Positions 38,366-45,197 of a stretch of DNA of 45,197 nucleotides are shown here, piece by piece; position 1 is the stretch's first letter; every line of letters starts with the position of its first letter. This DNA comes from Aquincola tertiaricarbonis (lineage in GTDB: Bacteria; Pseudomonadota; Gammaproteobacteria; Burkholderiales; Burkholderiaceae_C), in assembly GCF_000969605.1 (NCBI RefSeq), contig NZ_JZUE01000033.1:1-45197 (forward strand). The letters run 5' to 3'. Below the pieces are notes generated by a model that saw only the letters and a list, made by a program, of their open reading frames with translations, was not told where the DNA came from and did no database searches. The position numbers and the translations under genes are program-made.

Positions 38366-39289
38366 TTAACGCGGCGGAAGCAGCCTGGCCGGATCGACCG
38401 GACGGCCCTGCTTCCGGATCTCGAAGTGCAGTTGTACACGGTCGGCGTCGCTGGAGCCCATTTCAGCGATCTTCTGGCCCCGCTTGACCGACTGGTCTTC
38501 CTTGACCAGCAGGGTCTGGTTGTGCGCGTAGGCCGTCAGGTAGGTGCTGTTGTGCTTGACGATCACCAGGTTGCCGTAGCCGCGCAAGCCCGAACCGGCA
38601 TACACCACCCGGCCGTCGGCCGCCGCGAGCACAGGATCGCCTGCTTTGCCAGCGATTGCCAAGCCCTTGTTTCGCGACTCATCGAAACCACTGGTGACAG
38701 CGCCGCGTGCAGGCCAGGCCCAGTTGATGTCGTCGTCGCCCGAGGCGCTGGTGGCAGTGGCGGTGCGTTCGGGCACGCTGGGCGCCGGCGTGCTGGCGGC
38801 GGCGGGCGTGGCGGCGGCCACGCCGGACGCCGCGGACGCGCCGGCCTTGGCGTCCAGCGCACGGCTCTCCACCTTGGCCGGTGGCACGCCGCGTGTGGAA
38901 GCGACCGCGGGATCGGTGCCCGGCGGCACCACGCGAACCACCTGCCCGACCTCGATCAGGTTCGGGTTCTCGATGTTGTTCCAGCGCGCGATGTCGCGCC
39001 AGTTCTGGCCCGATTCCAGGCCGACGCGGATCAGCGTGTCGCCCGGCTTGACGGTGTAGTAGCCTGGCTTGCCGGCGTTCTCAATGCCGGGCGGTGGCGG
39101 CTTGTCGGCCTCCGGCGCGGCGGCCACGGGTGCGCGCGCAGCCGAAGGCACGCCCACGCGGTCCTCCACCGGTGCCTTGTTGCGCGGGGAGGCGCAACCT
39201 GCCAGCGTGACGGCCAGCACGCAGGCCGCCAACACTCGGAACGAACTCGTCGTACGCCCGGGGACCGGGCGCTGCCAGTGCAATCGCAT
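38366..39289 (-). CDS. nlpD: Lipoprotein NlpD, LysM and degenerate M23 domain
   Basis: Outer-membrane lipoprotein that in E. coli activates the amidase AmiC during division. The 307 residues have a lipobox LAGC (C32), a LysM domain (YTVKPGDTLIRVGLESGQNW) and an M23 peptidase fold. The zinc ligands of active M23 enzymes are altered: the first His and Asp are missing in NKGLAIAGKAGDP, so the domain is probably catalytically dead, as in E. coli NlpD. The start at 39289 gives a proper signal peptide; it begins 16 bases after pcm. Confidence 0.94.
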   Translation of the reverse strand: MRLHWQRPVPGRTTSSFRVLAACVLAVTLAGCASPRNKAPVEDRVGVPSAARAPVAAAPEADKPPPPGIENAGKPGYYTVKPGDTLIRVGLESGQNWRDIARWNNIENPNLIEVGQVVRVVPPGTDPAVASTRGVPPAKVESRALDAKAGASAASGVAAATPAAASTPAPSVPERTATATSASGDDDINWAWPARGAVTSGFDESRNKGLAIAGKAGDPVLAAADGRVVYAGSGLRGYGNLVIVKHNSTYLTAYAHNQTLLVKEDQSVKRGQKIAEMGSSDADRVQLHFEIRKQGRPVDPARLLPPR

Positions 39290-39305
39290 CAGAAAGGAAT
39301 CTCCG

Positions 39306-40127
39306 CTATTCAACGCCGGATTTTAGGGGGACGAAGTTGACGGCATCGTGCTGCCGCCGCACCCACTGCGTCTCGGTCCGGTCGACGATGACCAGGACCT
39401 GTCCGCGCCCGCTGGGGGCCTGCATCGGCGCCACCAGACGGCCGCCAACCGCCAGCTGGTCCAGCCAGGCGGCCGGCAGGTCCTCGCCGCCGGCGGCCGC
39501 GATGATGCTGTCGTAAGGCGCATTCGGCCCGTGACCGATGCGGCCATCGCCATAGATCAGGCGCAGGTTGTTGCGCCGCAAGGGCGCCAGCAGTTCGCGC
39601 GCCTTGTCGTGCAGCGGCTTCAGCCGCTCGATCGAATACACCTGCGTGCCCAGCACCGATAGCAGCGCCGCCTGGTAGCCGCAACCGGTGCCGATCTCCA
39701 GCACCTTGCCCAGAGACTCACGCTGCCGTGCGGCGCGGCCCTCCAGCAGCAGCGAGATCATCAGCCCCACCACCGACGGCTTCGAGATCGTCTGGTTGAG
39801 GCCGATCGGCAGGCTGGTGTCCTCGTAGGCCTGGGCTGCCAGCGCGGTGTCGACGAAGAAGTGCCGGGGCACCTGGGCCATCGCGGCGAGCACCGGCTCG
39901 CAGTGCAGGCCATCGGCGCGCAGGCGGGACACCATGCGCGCCCGCACGCCTTGGGAGTCGAGCCCCAGGCCGCTCGGGGCCGCCTGCTGGCGCGCTGCCA
40001 CCGCGGCCTCGTGCATCGGCCGCTGCGGGCGCAGCAAGGTCTGGCCGGTGGTGCCGGCCGGTCGCGGACTCTTCTGCGAAGAGGCCTTGGCCAGCGGGAT
40101 CGGGAACGAACGCGCCCGGGTGGTCAT
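39306..40127 (-). CDS. pcm: Protein-L-isoaspartate O-methyltransferase
   Basis: Repairs isoaspartyl damage in proteins using SAM. The SAM motif [18 protein letters not shown] and the substrate region [17 protein letters not shown] are clear. At 273 residues it is about 60 longer than E. coli Pcm, with a basic, Ala/Pro/Gln-rich N-terminal extension that has no domain match. The ATG at 40127 overlaps the surE TGA by four bases, which fixes the start and shows coupling. Confidence 0.95.
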   Translation of the reverse strand: MTTRARSFPIPLAKASSQKSPRPAGTTGQTLLRPQRPMHEAAVAARQQAAPSGLGLDSQGVRARMVSRLRADGLHCEPVLAAMAQVPRHFFVDTALAAQAYEDTSLPIGLNQTISKPSVVGLMISLLLEGRAARQRESLGKVLEIGTGCGYQAALLSVLGTQVYSIERLKPLHDKARELLAPLRRNNLRLIYGDGRIGHGPNAPYDSIIAAAGGEDLPAAWLDQLAVGGRLVAPMQAPSGRGQVLVIVDRTETQWVRRQHDAVNFVPLKSGVE

Positions 40128-40876
40128 GCCACCGTTCCAAGCGCCTCGCGCCATGCCGGCAGCGCCGCATGGTCCGTGAGGTCGACCTGCAGCGGCGTGA
40201 TCGACACGCAGCCCGATGCGGTGGCGTGGAAATCGGTGCCCTCCCCGGCTTCACGCGCGTCGCCGGCCGGCCCGATCCAGTAGATGGTCTCGCCGCGCGG
40301 ATTGGTCTGCCGGATGGCGGGCTCGCTCGCATGGCGGCGGCCCAGCCGGGTGAGCTTGCGCGGCAGTTGGTCCGCATCCGCGCGATTGGGGATGTTCACG
40401 TTGAGGAGCCAGGGCCGGCCTTCCAGCGGCAGCGCCAGCACCTGCTCCACGACGGCACGCGCGACGCGGGCTGCGGCATCCAGGTGCTCCCAGCCCCGCT
40501 GAACCTGCGAGAACGCGATGGCCGGCACGCCGAAAAGAAAGCCTTCCATCGCGGCGGCAACGGTGCCTGAATACAGAGTGTCGTCGCCCATGTTGGCGCC
40601 GTTGTTGATGCCGGACAGCACCAGGTCAGGGCGCTCGGGCAACAGGCCGGTCATCGCCAGATGCACGCTGTCCGACGGCGTGCCGTTCACGTATTGGAAG
40701 CCGTTGGCCGCGCGGTAGACCTGCAGCGGCCGCCCCAGCGTCAATGCGTTGGACGTGCCGCTGGCGTTCTGCTCCGGGGCGATGACGTCGATCTGGCCCA
40801 GCCCTTCGATGGCCCGCACCAGGGCAGCCAGTCCAGGGGCGAGGTAACCGTCGTCGTTGGCGATGAGGATGCGCAT
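40124..40876 (-). CDS. surE: 5'/3'-nucleotidase SurE
   Basis: Metal-dependent nucleotide and polyphosphate phosphatase of stationary phase. The 250 residues begin [15 protein letters not shown], giving D8 and D9; S39 is in NASGTSN and the metal asparagine is in [10 protein letters not shown] (about residue 91), the complete SurE site. The start at 40876 is fixed by this motif. A -10 lies six bases upstream (see separate entry), with no room for a ribosome site. Confidence 0.97.
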   Translation of the reverse strand: MRILIANDDGYLAPGLAALVRAIEGLGQIDVIAPEQNASGTSNALTLGRPLQVYRAANGFQYVNGTPSDSVHLAMTGLLPERPDLVLSGINNGANMGDDTLYSGTVAAAMEGFLFGVPAIAFSQVQRGWEHLDAAARVARAVVEQVLALPLEGRPWLLNVNIPNRADADQLPRKLTRLGRRHASEPAIRQTNPRGETIYWIGPAGDAREAGEGTDFHATASGCVSITPLQVDLTDHAALPAWREALGTVA

Positions 40877-40882
40877 CGGGGC

Positions 40883-40888
40883 ATTGTA
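40883..40888 (-). promoter_or_regulatory. -10 element of surE, six bases from the ATG
   Basis: TACAAT, then GCCCCG, then the surE ATG. Apart from one base of the hexamer, the 15-base block is identical to that of dnaX (TAGAAT-GCCCCG-ATG). The mRNA would begin at the start codon. Confidence 0.55.
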
Positions 40889-40984
40889 GGGATGGGACCG
40901 TCGCCTGCGCGACCGCGCCGGGTGGCACCGCTGCCTATCATCCCGCCACGAAACGCGGCGCCGTGCCGCAGCAGGAGACAAGCG

Positions 40985-41962
40985 ATGCAAGCGTGGGTGT
41001 GCGACAACCCGGTGGGCGTGGAAGCCCTGCAATGGAAGCAACTGGACATGCCGCAGCCGGCGGCCGGTGAGGTGCGCATCGCCATCCATGCGGCCAGCCT
41101 GAACTTCCCCGACCTGCTCATCGTGCAGAACAAGTACCAGGTCAAGCCGCCGCTGCCCTTCGTACCGGGCGCCGAGTTCTCCGGCCGCGTGGACGCCGTG
41201 GGCGAGGGTGTGTCGCACCTGCGCGTGGGCGACCCGGTGGCGGCCATCGGCGCCACCGGCGGCTTCGCCACCCATGCCTGCGTCAAGGCCGACCGCGTGA
41301 TACCGCTGCCTTCCGGCTTTGCACTGGAAGATGCCGCCGCGTTCGCGTTCACCTATGGCACCTCGCACCATGCGCTGATGGACCGTGCCGCATTGCAGCC
41401 CGGCGAGACCGTGCTGGTGCTCGGTGCCGCCGGCGGGGTCGGCACCTCCGCCATCCAGATTGCCAAGGCCGCGGGGGCGCGGGTGATCGCGGCGGCTTCC
41501 AGCGACGAGAAGTGCGCGCTGTGCGCCGAGATCGGTGCCGACGCCACGATCAACTACGCCACCGCCGACCTGCGCGAGGCCTTGAAGGAACTGACGCAAG
41601 GCCACGGCCCCGACGTCGTCTACGACCCGGTGGGCGGCGACTTCGCCACCGCGGCCTTCCGCTCGATCGCCTGGCGCGGCCGCTACCTGGTGATCGGCTT
41701 TACCGCCGGCACCATTCCGGCCGTGCCCTGGAACCTGCCGTTGCTCAAGGGTGCCTCGGTGGTCGGCGTGTTCTGGGGCGACTTCGTGCGCCGGGAACCC
41801 AAGGCCAGCGCCGCGGCCATGGCCCAGTTGGCCGACTGGTACGCGCAGGGCAAGATCAAGCCGGTGATCGACACCCGGCTGCCGATGTCGGAGCTGCACG
41901 CCGCCTATGCGCGCATGGGCAGCCGGCAGGTGCGCGGCAAGGTGCTGCTGGTCAACAGCTGA
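40985..41962 (+). CDS. NADPH:quinone oxidoreductase-like zinc-independent MDR protein
   Basis: A 325-residue medium-chain dehydrogenase/reductase of the quinone oxidoreductase group. The N-terminal GroES-like domain has the [20 protein letters not shown] segment without zinc ligands. The Rossmann nucleotide motif is [18 protein letters not shown] (143-160). Family members reduce quinones or enoyl thioesters with NADPH; the substrate is not predictable. AGGAGA lies seven bases before the ATG at 40985. It diverges from surE, and a possible -10 (TATCAT) is at 40936-40941. Confidence 0.9.
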   Translation: MQAWVCDNPVGVEALQWKQLDMPQPAAGEVRIAIHAASLNFPDLLIVQNKYQVKPPLPFVPGAEFSGRVDAVGEGVSHLRVGDPVAAIGATGGFATHACVKADRVIPLPSGFALEDAAAFAFTYGTSHHALMDRAALQPGETVLVLGAAGGVGTSAIQIAKAAGARVIAAASSDEKCALCAEIGADATINYATADLREALKELTQGHGPDVVYDPVGGDFATAAFRSIAWRGRYLVIGFTAGTIPAVPWNLPLLKGASVVGVFWGDFVRREPKASAAAMAQLADWYAQGKIKPVIDTRLPMSELHAAYARMGSRQVRGKVLLVNS

Positions 41963-42015
41963 GCCCGCGGCCGCTGTCAATCACCCTCCCCCGGGGGAAG
42001 CTCGATGCGCTACGA

Positions 42016-42038
42016 TGCGCCGCACAATCTGCGGCGCA
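42016..42038. promoter_or_regulatory. Nine-bp inverted repeat before the response regulator gene
   Basis: TGCGCCGCA (42016-42024) and TGCGGCGCA (42030-42038) are a perfect dyad with a five-base centre, 39 bases before the ATG. A smaller hairpin (ACACC/GGTGT) follows at 42042-42058. It can be an operator, possibly autoregulatory, or an RNA hairpin in the leader; it could also end the upstream oxidoreductase transcript, though no T-run is seen. Confidence 0.5.
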
Positions 42039-42077
42039 GAAACACCTGTTTCGGGTGTGGCATGAGGGGGTAGAGCC

Positions 42078-42812
42078 ATGGCCGTCAAGGTCCTGATCCT
42101 GGAAGACAATCCGGTCGCACGCAGTTTCCTGTGCCGTGTCGTGAGAGAAAGCTTCAGCGACACCATCGTCATCACCGAGGCGGGCGACCTCGAAAGCGCG
42201 CGCAAGCACATCAACCTGACGGGCGGCGCCCGTGGCCTGCACGGCGTCGATCCCTTCAAGCTGATCCTCGTCGACCTCGAGTTGCCTGACGGCAACGGCA
42301 TGGAACTGCTGGCCGAACTGGTGCACTACCCGGCCACCAAGATCGTCACCACGCTCTACTCCGACGACGACCACCTGTTTCCCGCCCTGCAGCGTGGCGC
42401 GGATGGCTACCTGCTCAAGGAAGACCGGTTCGAGGTGCTGGTGGAGGAACTGCAGAAGATCGTGCGGGGCCAGCCCCCGTTGTCCCCCGCCATTGCGCGC
42501 CGGCTCCTGACGCACTTCCGTGGCAATCCACAGGAGGGCGCGGCCGTGGATTCGGGCTTTTCCACGCCCTTCGGCTACGCCACCAGCCGACCGGTGCCCA
42601 TCGAGAAGCCACTGGATCACGAACGGCTCACCCCGCGCGAGAACGAGGTGCTCACGTACCTGAGCAAAGGCTTCACGATCAAGGAGATCGCCAGCCTGAT
42701 GGGCATCAAGTGGTTCACCGTGAACGACCACATCAAGTCCATCTACAAGAAGCTCAACGTCTCCAGCCGGGCGGAAGCGGCTGTGCTGGCCAGCAAGCAG
42801 GGCCTGGTCTGA
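42078..42812 (+). CDS. Response regulator, receiver plus LuxR-type DNA-binding domain
   Basis: A 244-residue NarL/FixJ-type regulator. The receiver has the acidic pair in ILEDNP, phosphoacceptor D66 in LILVDLELPDGNG and the conserved lysine in GYLLKED. A 50-residue linker precedes the LuxR helix-turn-helix (LTPRENEVLTYLSKGFTIKEIASLM and VNDHIKSIYKKLNV). The downstream histidine kinase 48 bases away is the likely partner. GGGGGT lies about eight bases before the ATG. The target genes are not known. Confidence 0.92.
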   Translation: MAVKVLILEDNPVARSFLCRVVRESFSDTIVITEAGDLESARKHINLTGGARGLHGVDPFKLILVDLELPDGNGMELLAELVHYPATKIVTTLYSDDDHLFPALQRGADGYLLKEDRFEVLVEELQKIVRGQPPLSPAIARRLLTHFRGNPQEGAAVDSGFSTPFGYATSRPVPIEKPLDHERLTPRENEVLTYLSKGFTIKEIASLMGIKWFTVNDHIKSIYKKLNVSSRAEAAVLASKQGLV

Positions 42813-42860
42813 CCGCACACCCCTTGCGCAGGCCACCGCCTGCCCACCGCCGCGCGCTTC

Positions 42861-45128
42861 ATGACCCCCACTGCCCTCCCCTCGCGAGGCGCCGACACGG
42901 GCCCTGACTCCAGCTTCGATGCATCCGCATGGGAGCGCACGCTGGGCCGGCCCCTGGGCCACGCGGTCGCGGTTGGCTGGCGAACGCGGGTGGTCGCAGC
43001 GGCGGCGCTGCTTGCCTGCCTGGCCGTGTTCCTGCTGGTGCGCGCCCTGGCCGCGACGCCTTCTCTCGGCGCCAGTTGGCGCGTGGACGCCGATGGCCGC
43101 CTGATCGCCAACGCCGTGCCCGCCCGCTCTGGCGCCATCGACGCCGCAGTGGTGGTTGGCATGCTCGACGCCCACGGCCGACCGCTGGCCGTGGCGCCGG
43201 GCATGCTGCAGCGCTCGCCTCGCTGGATCGTCGGAGACGACGAGCGGGCGCAACATGCCCGGCTGCATTCGAAGCTCAACGAAGCGGTGAAGCTGGGGCC
43301 TATCACCCTCGTGCTGGCTGAGCAATCGCCGGTCGCACTGCGCCCCCATGCCCGCGGCATCGGCGGCTTGGGAGCTGGTTTCTGGCTCATGGCGGGGCTG
43401 GCGCTGGCGCTTTTCCTGACGGCTGCCGTCGTCGCTGCCGCGCGCCCGAACGAGCGCAATCTGCTGTATGCCGTCATGGCGACCTGCCAGGCCGCCAATC
43501 TTGCGTTCATCGCCGCAGAGTCGGTGCCGGGCCTGTTGCTTCCTCAGTGGCTGTTGGACTGGGACTTCACCGCACGGACTTCCTTGGACCTGGCCACCGG
43601 CGCCGCCTTGATCCAGGCCACCGGCATCCACCCACGCACCTTGCGCCATCGCACCGTCATTGCCGCAACGGGATGGATGGTGGCGCTGCTGCTCATGTGG
43701 TGGGTATGCACTGGGCAGTTGCCCGGCGCGTGGTGGTGGACTCAGGGCGCAGCCATCGCAGCAGGACTGGTGGCCATCGCGCAGCTCCAGCAGGCACGCA
43801 AGCTGGAGCCTCATCCCGCCTCCCTGCTGTTGCGTCGATTGGCCACCGTCGCCGTGTCCACGCTGGGCCTGCTCACCGTCGCGATGGCGACCGCTTCCGG
43901 CAGCACCGCCAACGCACACCTTGCCACCGCCATCGGCTCGACGGTGTGGGTGGTGTTCCTGGCATCGCTGCTGGCACTGCTGCCCTTTCTATCGCGGTCG
44001 CAGCAGGTCCTGCGCGAATTTTCGATGCTGGCGGGCGTCAGCACCGTTGCCACTTCGCTCGACCTGCTGTTCGTGGCCTTGTTTTCCCTCGGTCAATTCG
44101 CCTCGGTGACGCTGGCGCTGTTCATCTCAGTCGCCATCTATGCCGGCGTCCGCCAGTGGCTGCTGAACCGCATCATGGACAGTACCGTACTCACCACCGA
44201 GCGCGCGTTCGAGCAGCTTTACCGCTTGGCGCGTGAGGTAGAGCGGCAGCCCGAGCATGTAGGCGAGCGGCTGTGCCAGTTACTGCGCGAATTGTTCGAG
44301 CCCATGGAAACGATGCTGGTGGCCAGGTCACTGCCCTTCGCGCGCGTGGCGGGCGACGGCTCCACCCTCATCGTGCCGGTCCCGCCGGTGCCGGGCGCCC
44401 ATGAGCAGCCAGACGCCACGGTCGTGCTCCGGTATGCCAGAAAAGGCACCCGCCTGTTTTGCGACGAGGACGCCCGGCTGGCTGACCGCATCTGCGAGCA
44501 GCTCAAGCGCGCCGTGGCCTTCGATCAAGCGGTGGAACAGGGCAGGAGTGAAGAGCGCATGCGGCTGGCGCAGGATTTGCACGACGACATTGGTGCTCGC
44601 CTGCTGACGCTGATGTATCGCGCCCCGGATGCCGAGACCGAAGAATATGTGCGCCACACGCTGAAGGACCTAAAAACACTGACCCGAGGGCTCGCCGCAT
44701 CCAACCACAGACTGTCCCACGCCGCGGCGGAATGGAAGGCGGATATCGCTCAACGCTTGAATGCCGCGAACTGCCAGCTCGCATGGTCCTTTTCCGCAGA
44801 CCGGGACCTGGTATTGAACGTCGTTCAATGGTCTGCACTTACACGCGCCCTGCGCGAGCTCATCAACAACATCATCAGCCATGCCGAGGCGTCGCGTGTC
44901 GAAGTAGATGCCTCGCTCCAGCATGGCCAGTTCACCATCACGGTGAGGGACAACGGCGTTGGTGGCCCACCTTCGGCCTGGACACATGGTCTGGGTTTGA
45001 ACGGCGTCAGGAAGCGAGTCCGGCAGTTGGGGGGCCACGTCGAATGGCAGCAGCGATCTGCGGGGGGCATCCAGTGCCGCATATGGATTCCAGCGCTCGG
45101 TGCCGAGACGAACAAAACCCTTAACTGA
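42861..45128 (+). CDS. Membrane sensor histidine kinase of the HisKA_3 (NarX/DesK-like) class
   Basis: A 755-residue sensor. One span (about 43-64) is followed by a periplasmic segment of about 105 residues with no domain I recognise, then a block of eight or nine hydrophobic segments (about 170-430). The overall plan recalls 7TM-DISM receptors but I cannot confirm that. The kinase part has the HisKA_3 phosphoacceptor H574 in LAQDLHDDIGARLL and an ATPase domain with N box LRELINNIISHAEAS, D697 in RDNGVGG and GLGLNGVRKRV (from 710). It pairs with the response regulator upstream. No ribosome site precedes the ATG; translation may be coupled. The last third seems a little less GC-rich than its neighbours. 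Confidence 0.88.
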   Translation: MTPTALPSRGADTGPDSSFDASAWERTLGRPLGHAVAVGWRTRVVAAAALLACLAVFLLVRALAATPSLGASWRVDADGRLIANAVPARSGAIDAAVVVGMLDAHGRPLAVAPGMLQRSPRWIVGDDERAQHARLHSKLNEAVKLGPITLVLAEQSPVALRPHARGIGGLGAGFWLMAGLALALFLTAAVVAAARPNERNLLYAVMATCQAANLAFIAAESVPGLLLPQWLLDWDFTARTSLDLATGAALIQATGIHPRTLRHRTVIAATGWMVALLLMWWVCTGQLPGAWWWTQGAAIAAGLVAIAQLQQARKLEPHPASLLLRRLATVAVSTLGLLTVAMATASGSTANAHLATAIGSTVWVVFLASLLALLPFLSRSQQVLREFSMLAGVSTVATSLDLLFVALFSLGQFASVTLALFISVAIYAGVRQWLLNRIMDSTVLTTERAFEQLYRLAREVERQPEHVGERLCQLLRELFEPMETMLVARSLPFARVAGDGSTLIVPVPPVPGAHEQPDATVVLRYARKGTRLFCDEDARLADRICEQLKRAVAFDQAVEQGRSEERMRLAQDLHDDIGARLLTLMYRAPDAETEEYVRHTLKDLKTLTRGLAASNHRLSHAAAEWKADIAQRLNAANCQLAWSFSADRDLVLNVVQWSALTRALRELINNIISHAEASRVEVDASLQHGQFTITVRDNGVGGPPSAWTHGLGLNGVRKRVRQLGGHVEWQQRSAGGIQCRIWIPALGAETNKTLN

Positions 45129-45160
45129 ACTTGCGCCTCACACCGATTTTTGCTGCCCCC

Positions 45161-45197
45161 AAAGGCAAAACCCCCGCACAACTGTTCGTTATGCGGG
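45161..45197 (-). terminator. Rho-independent terminator of a gene to the right
   Basis: Read on the minus strand, CCCGCATAAC and GTTGTGCGGG pair around GAACA (one mismatch) and are followed by GG then TTTT. It should end a minus-strand gene lying beyond the window. It may also affect the histidine kinase transcript, whose stop is 40 bases away; the plus-strand T-run would be outside the window. Confidence 0.75.

Noticed and set aside
40877-41980. N-terminal extension of surE
   Set aside because: The SurE fold begins exactly at MRILIANDD; the extension is antisense to the oxidoreductase gene.
41952-43919. Long minus-strand frame opposite the response regulator and kinase genes
   Set aside because: Receiver, HTH, HisKA_3 and ATPase motifs lie on the plus strand; the antisense frame has none.

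Overview
The window is dense, very GC-rich chromosomal DNA from a betaproteobacterium of the order Burkholderiales. It most resembles the Rubrivivax/Leptothrix/Ideonella-like branch, but genus is an inference from gene content and protein character; no rRNA gene is present. Evidence for Burkholderiales includes the order surE-pcm-nlpD-rpoS, the block mltD-gloB-yafS-rnhA, a complete pstSCAB-phoU-phoB-phoR operon, and rlmE-ftsH-folP-glmM and carA-carB-greA on one strand. I see no insertion sequence, prophage, CRISPR array, tRNA or rRNA. Almost everything is core housekeeping sequence. The less ordinary parts are the two ends and a few fused or divergent proteins.

Layout. 1-2.3 kb: 3' end of a large repeat-rich surface-type protein, cut by the window edge. 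2.3-6.3 kb: rnhA and a YafS-like methyltransferase (minus), diverging from gloB and mltD (plus). 6.3-9.4 kb: dnaX-ybaB-recR (minus), diverging from a PurM-like gene with a substituted nucleotide-binding motif. 10.7 kb: the 4.5S signal recognition particle RNA gene (ffs). 10.8-12.6 kb: a fused degenerate kinase plus HDOD protein (minus). 12.8-16.7 kb: trxA, rho, rpmE2 and a membrane glycosyltransferase-like gene (plus). 16.7-23.5 kb: the phosphate operon (minus), with a clear Pho box before pstS. 23.5-28.5 kb: rlmE, ftsH, folP, glmM (minus), with a sigma-32-like promoter before ftsH. 28.5-35 kb: yhbY (plus), then carA, carB, greA and a DUF4149-type membrane gene, and a GlcG/HbpS-like gene (minus). 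35.1-35.9 kb: a Bax-inhibitor-1 family membrane protein (plus). 35.9-40.9 kb: surE, pcm, nlpD, rpoS, rlmD (minus). 41-45.1 kb: a quinone oxidoreductase-like gene, then a LuxR-type response regulator and a multi-membrane-span histidine kinase (plus).

How the genes work together. The Pst transporter imports phosphate and, with PhoU, signals to PhoR/PhoB, which should activate the operon through the Pho box. RlmE and FtsH form a heat-shock/ribosome and membrane quality-control pair; FolP and GlmM supply folate and cell-wall precursors. SurE, Pcm, NlpD and RpoS form the stationary-phase and protein-repair cluster. DnaX, YbaB and RecR are the usual replication/recombination set, with ffs nearby.

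The most interesting non-coding signal is a recurrent promoter arrangement. At dnaX, the purM-like gene, rlmE, yhbY, rlmD and surE a good -10 hexamer lies only 6-9 bases before the start codon, which predicts leaderless or nearly leaderless mRNAs. At rlmE/yhbY one AT-rich heptamer serves as the -10 for both strands, and at rlmD the -10 sits in the centre of a perfect 19-bp palindrome. I did not find a convincing wholly new multi-gene system. The best candidates for new biology are this promoter class, the pseudokinase-HDOD fusion, the divergent PurM paralogue and the terminal two-component pair.
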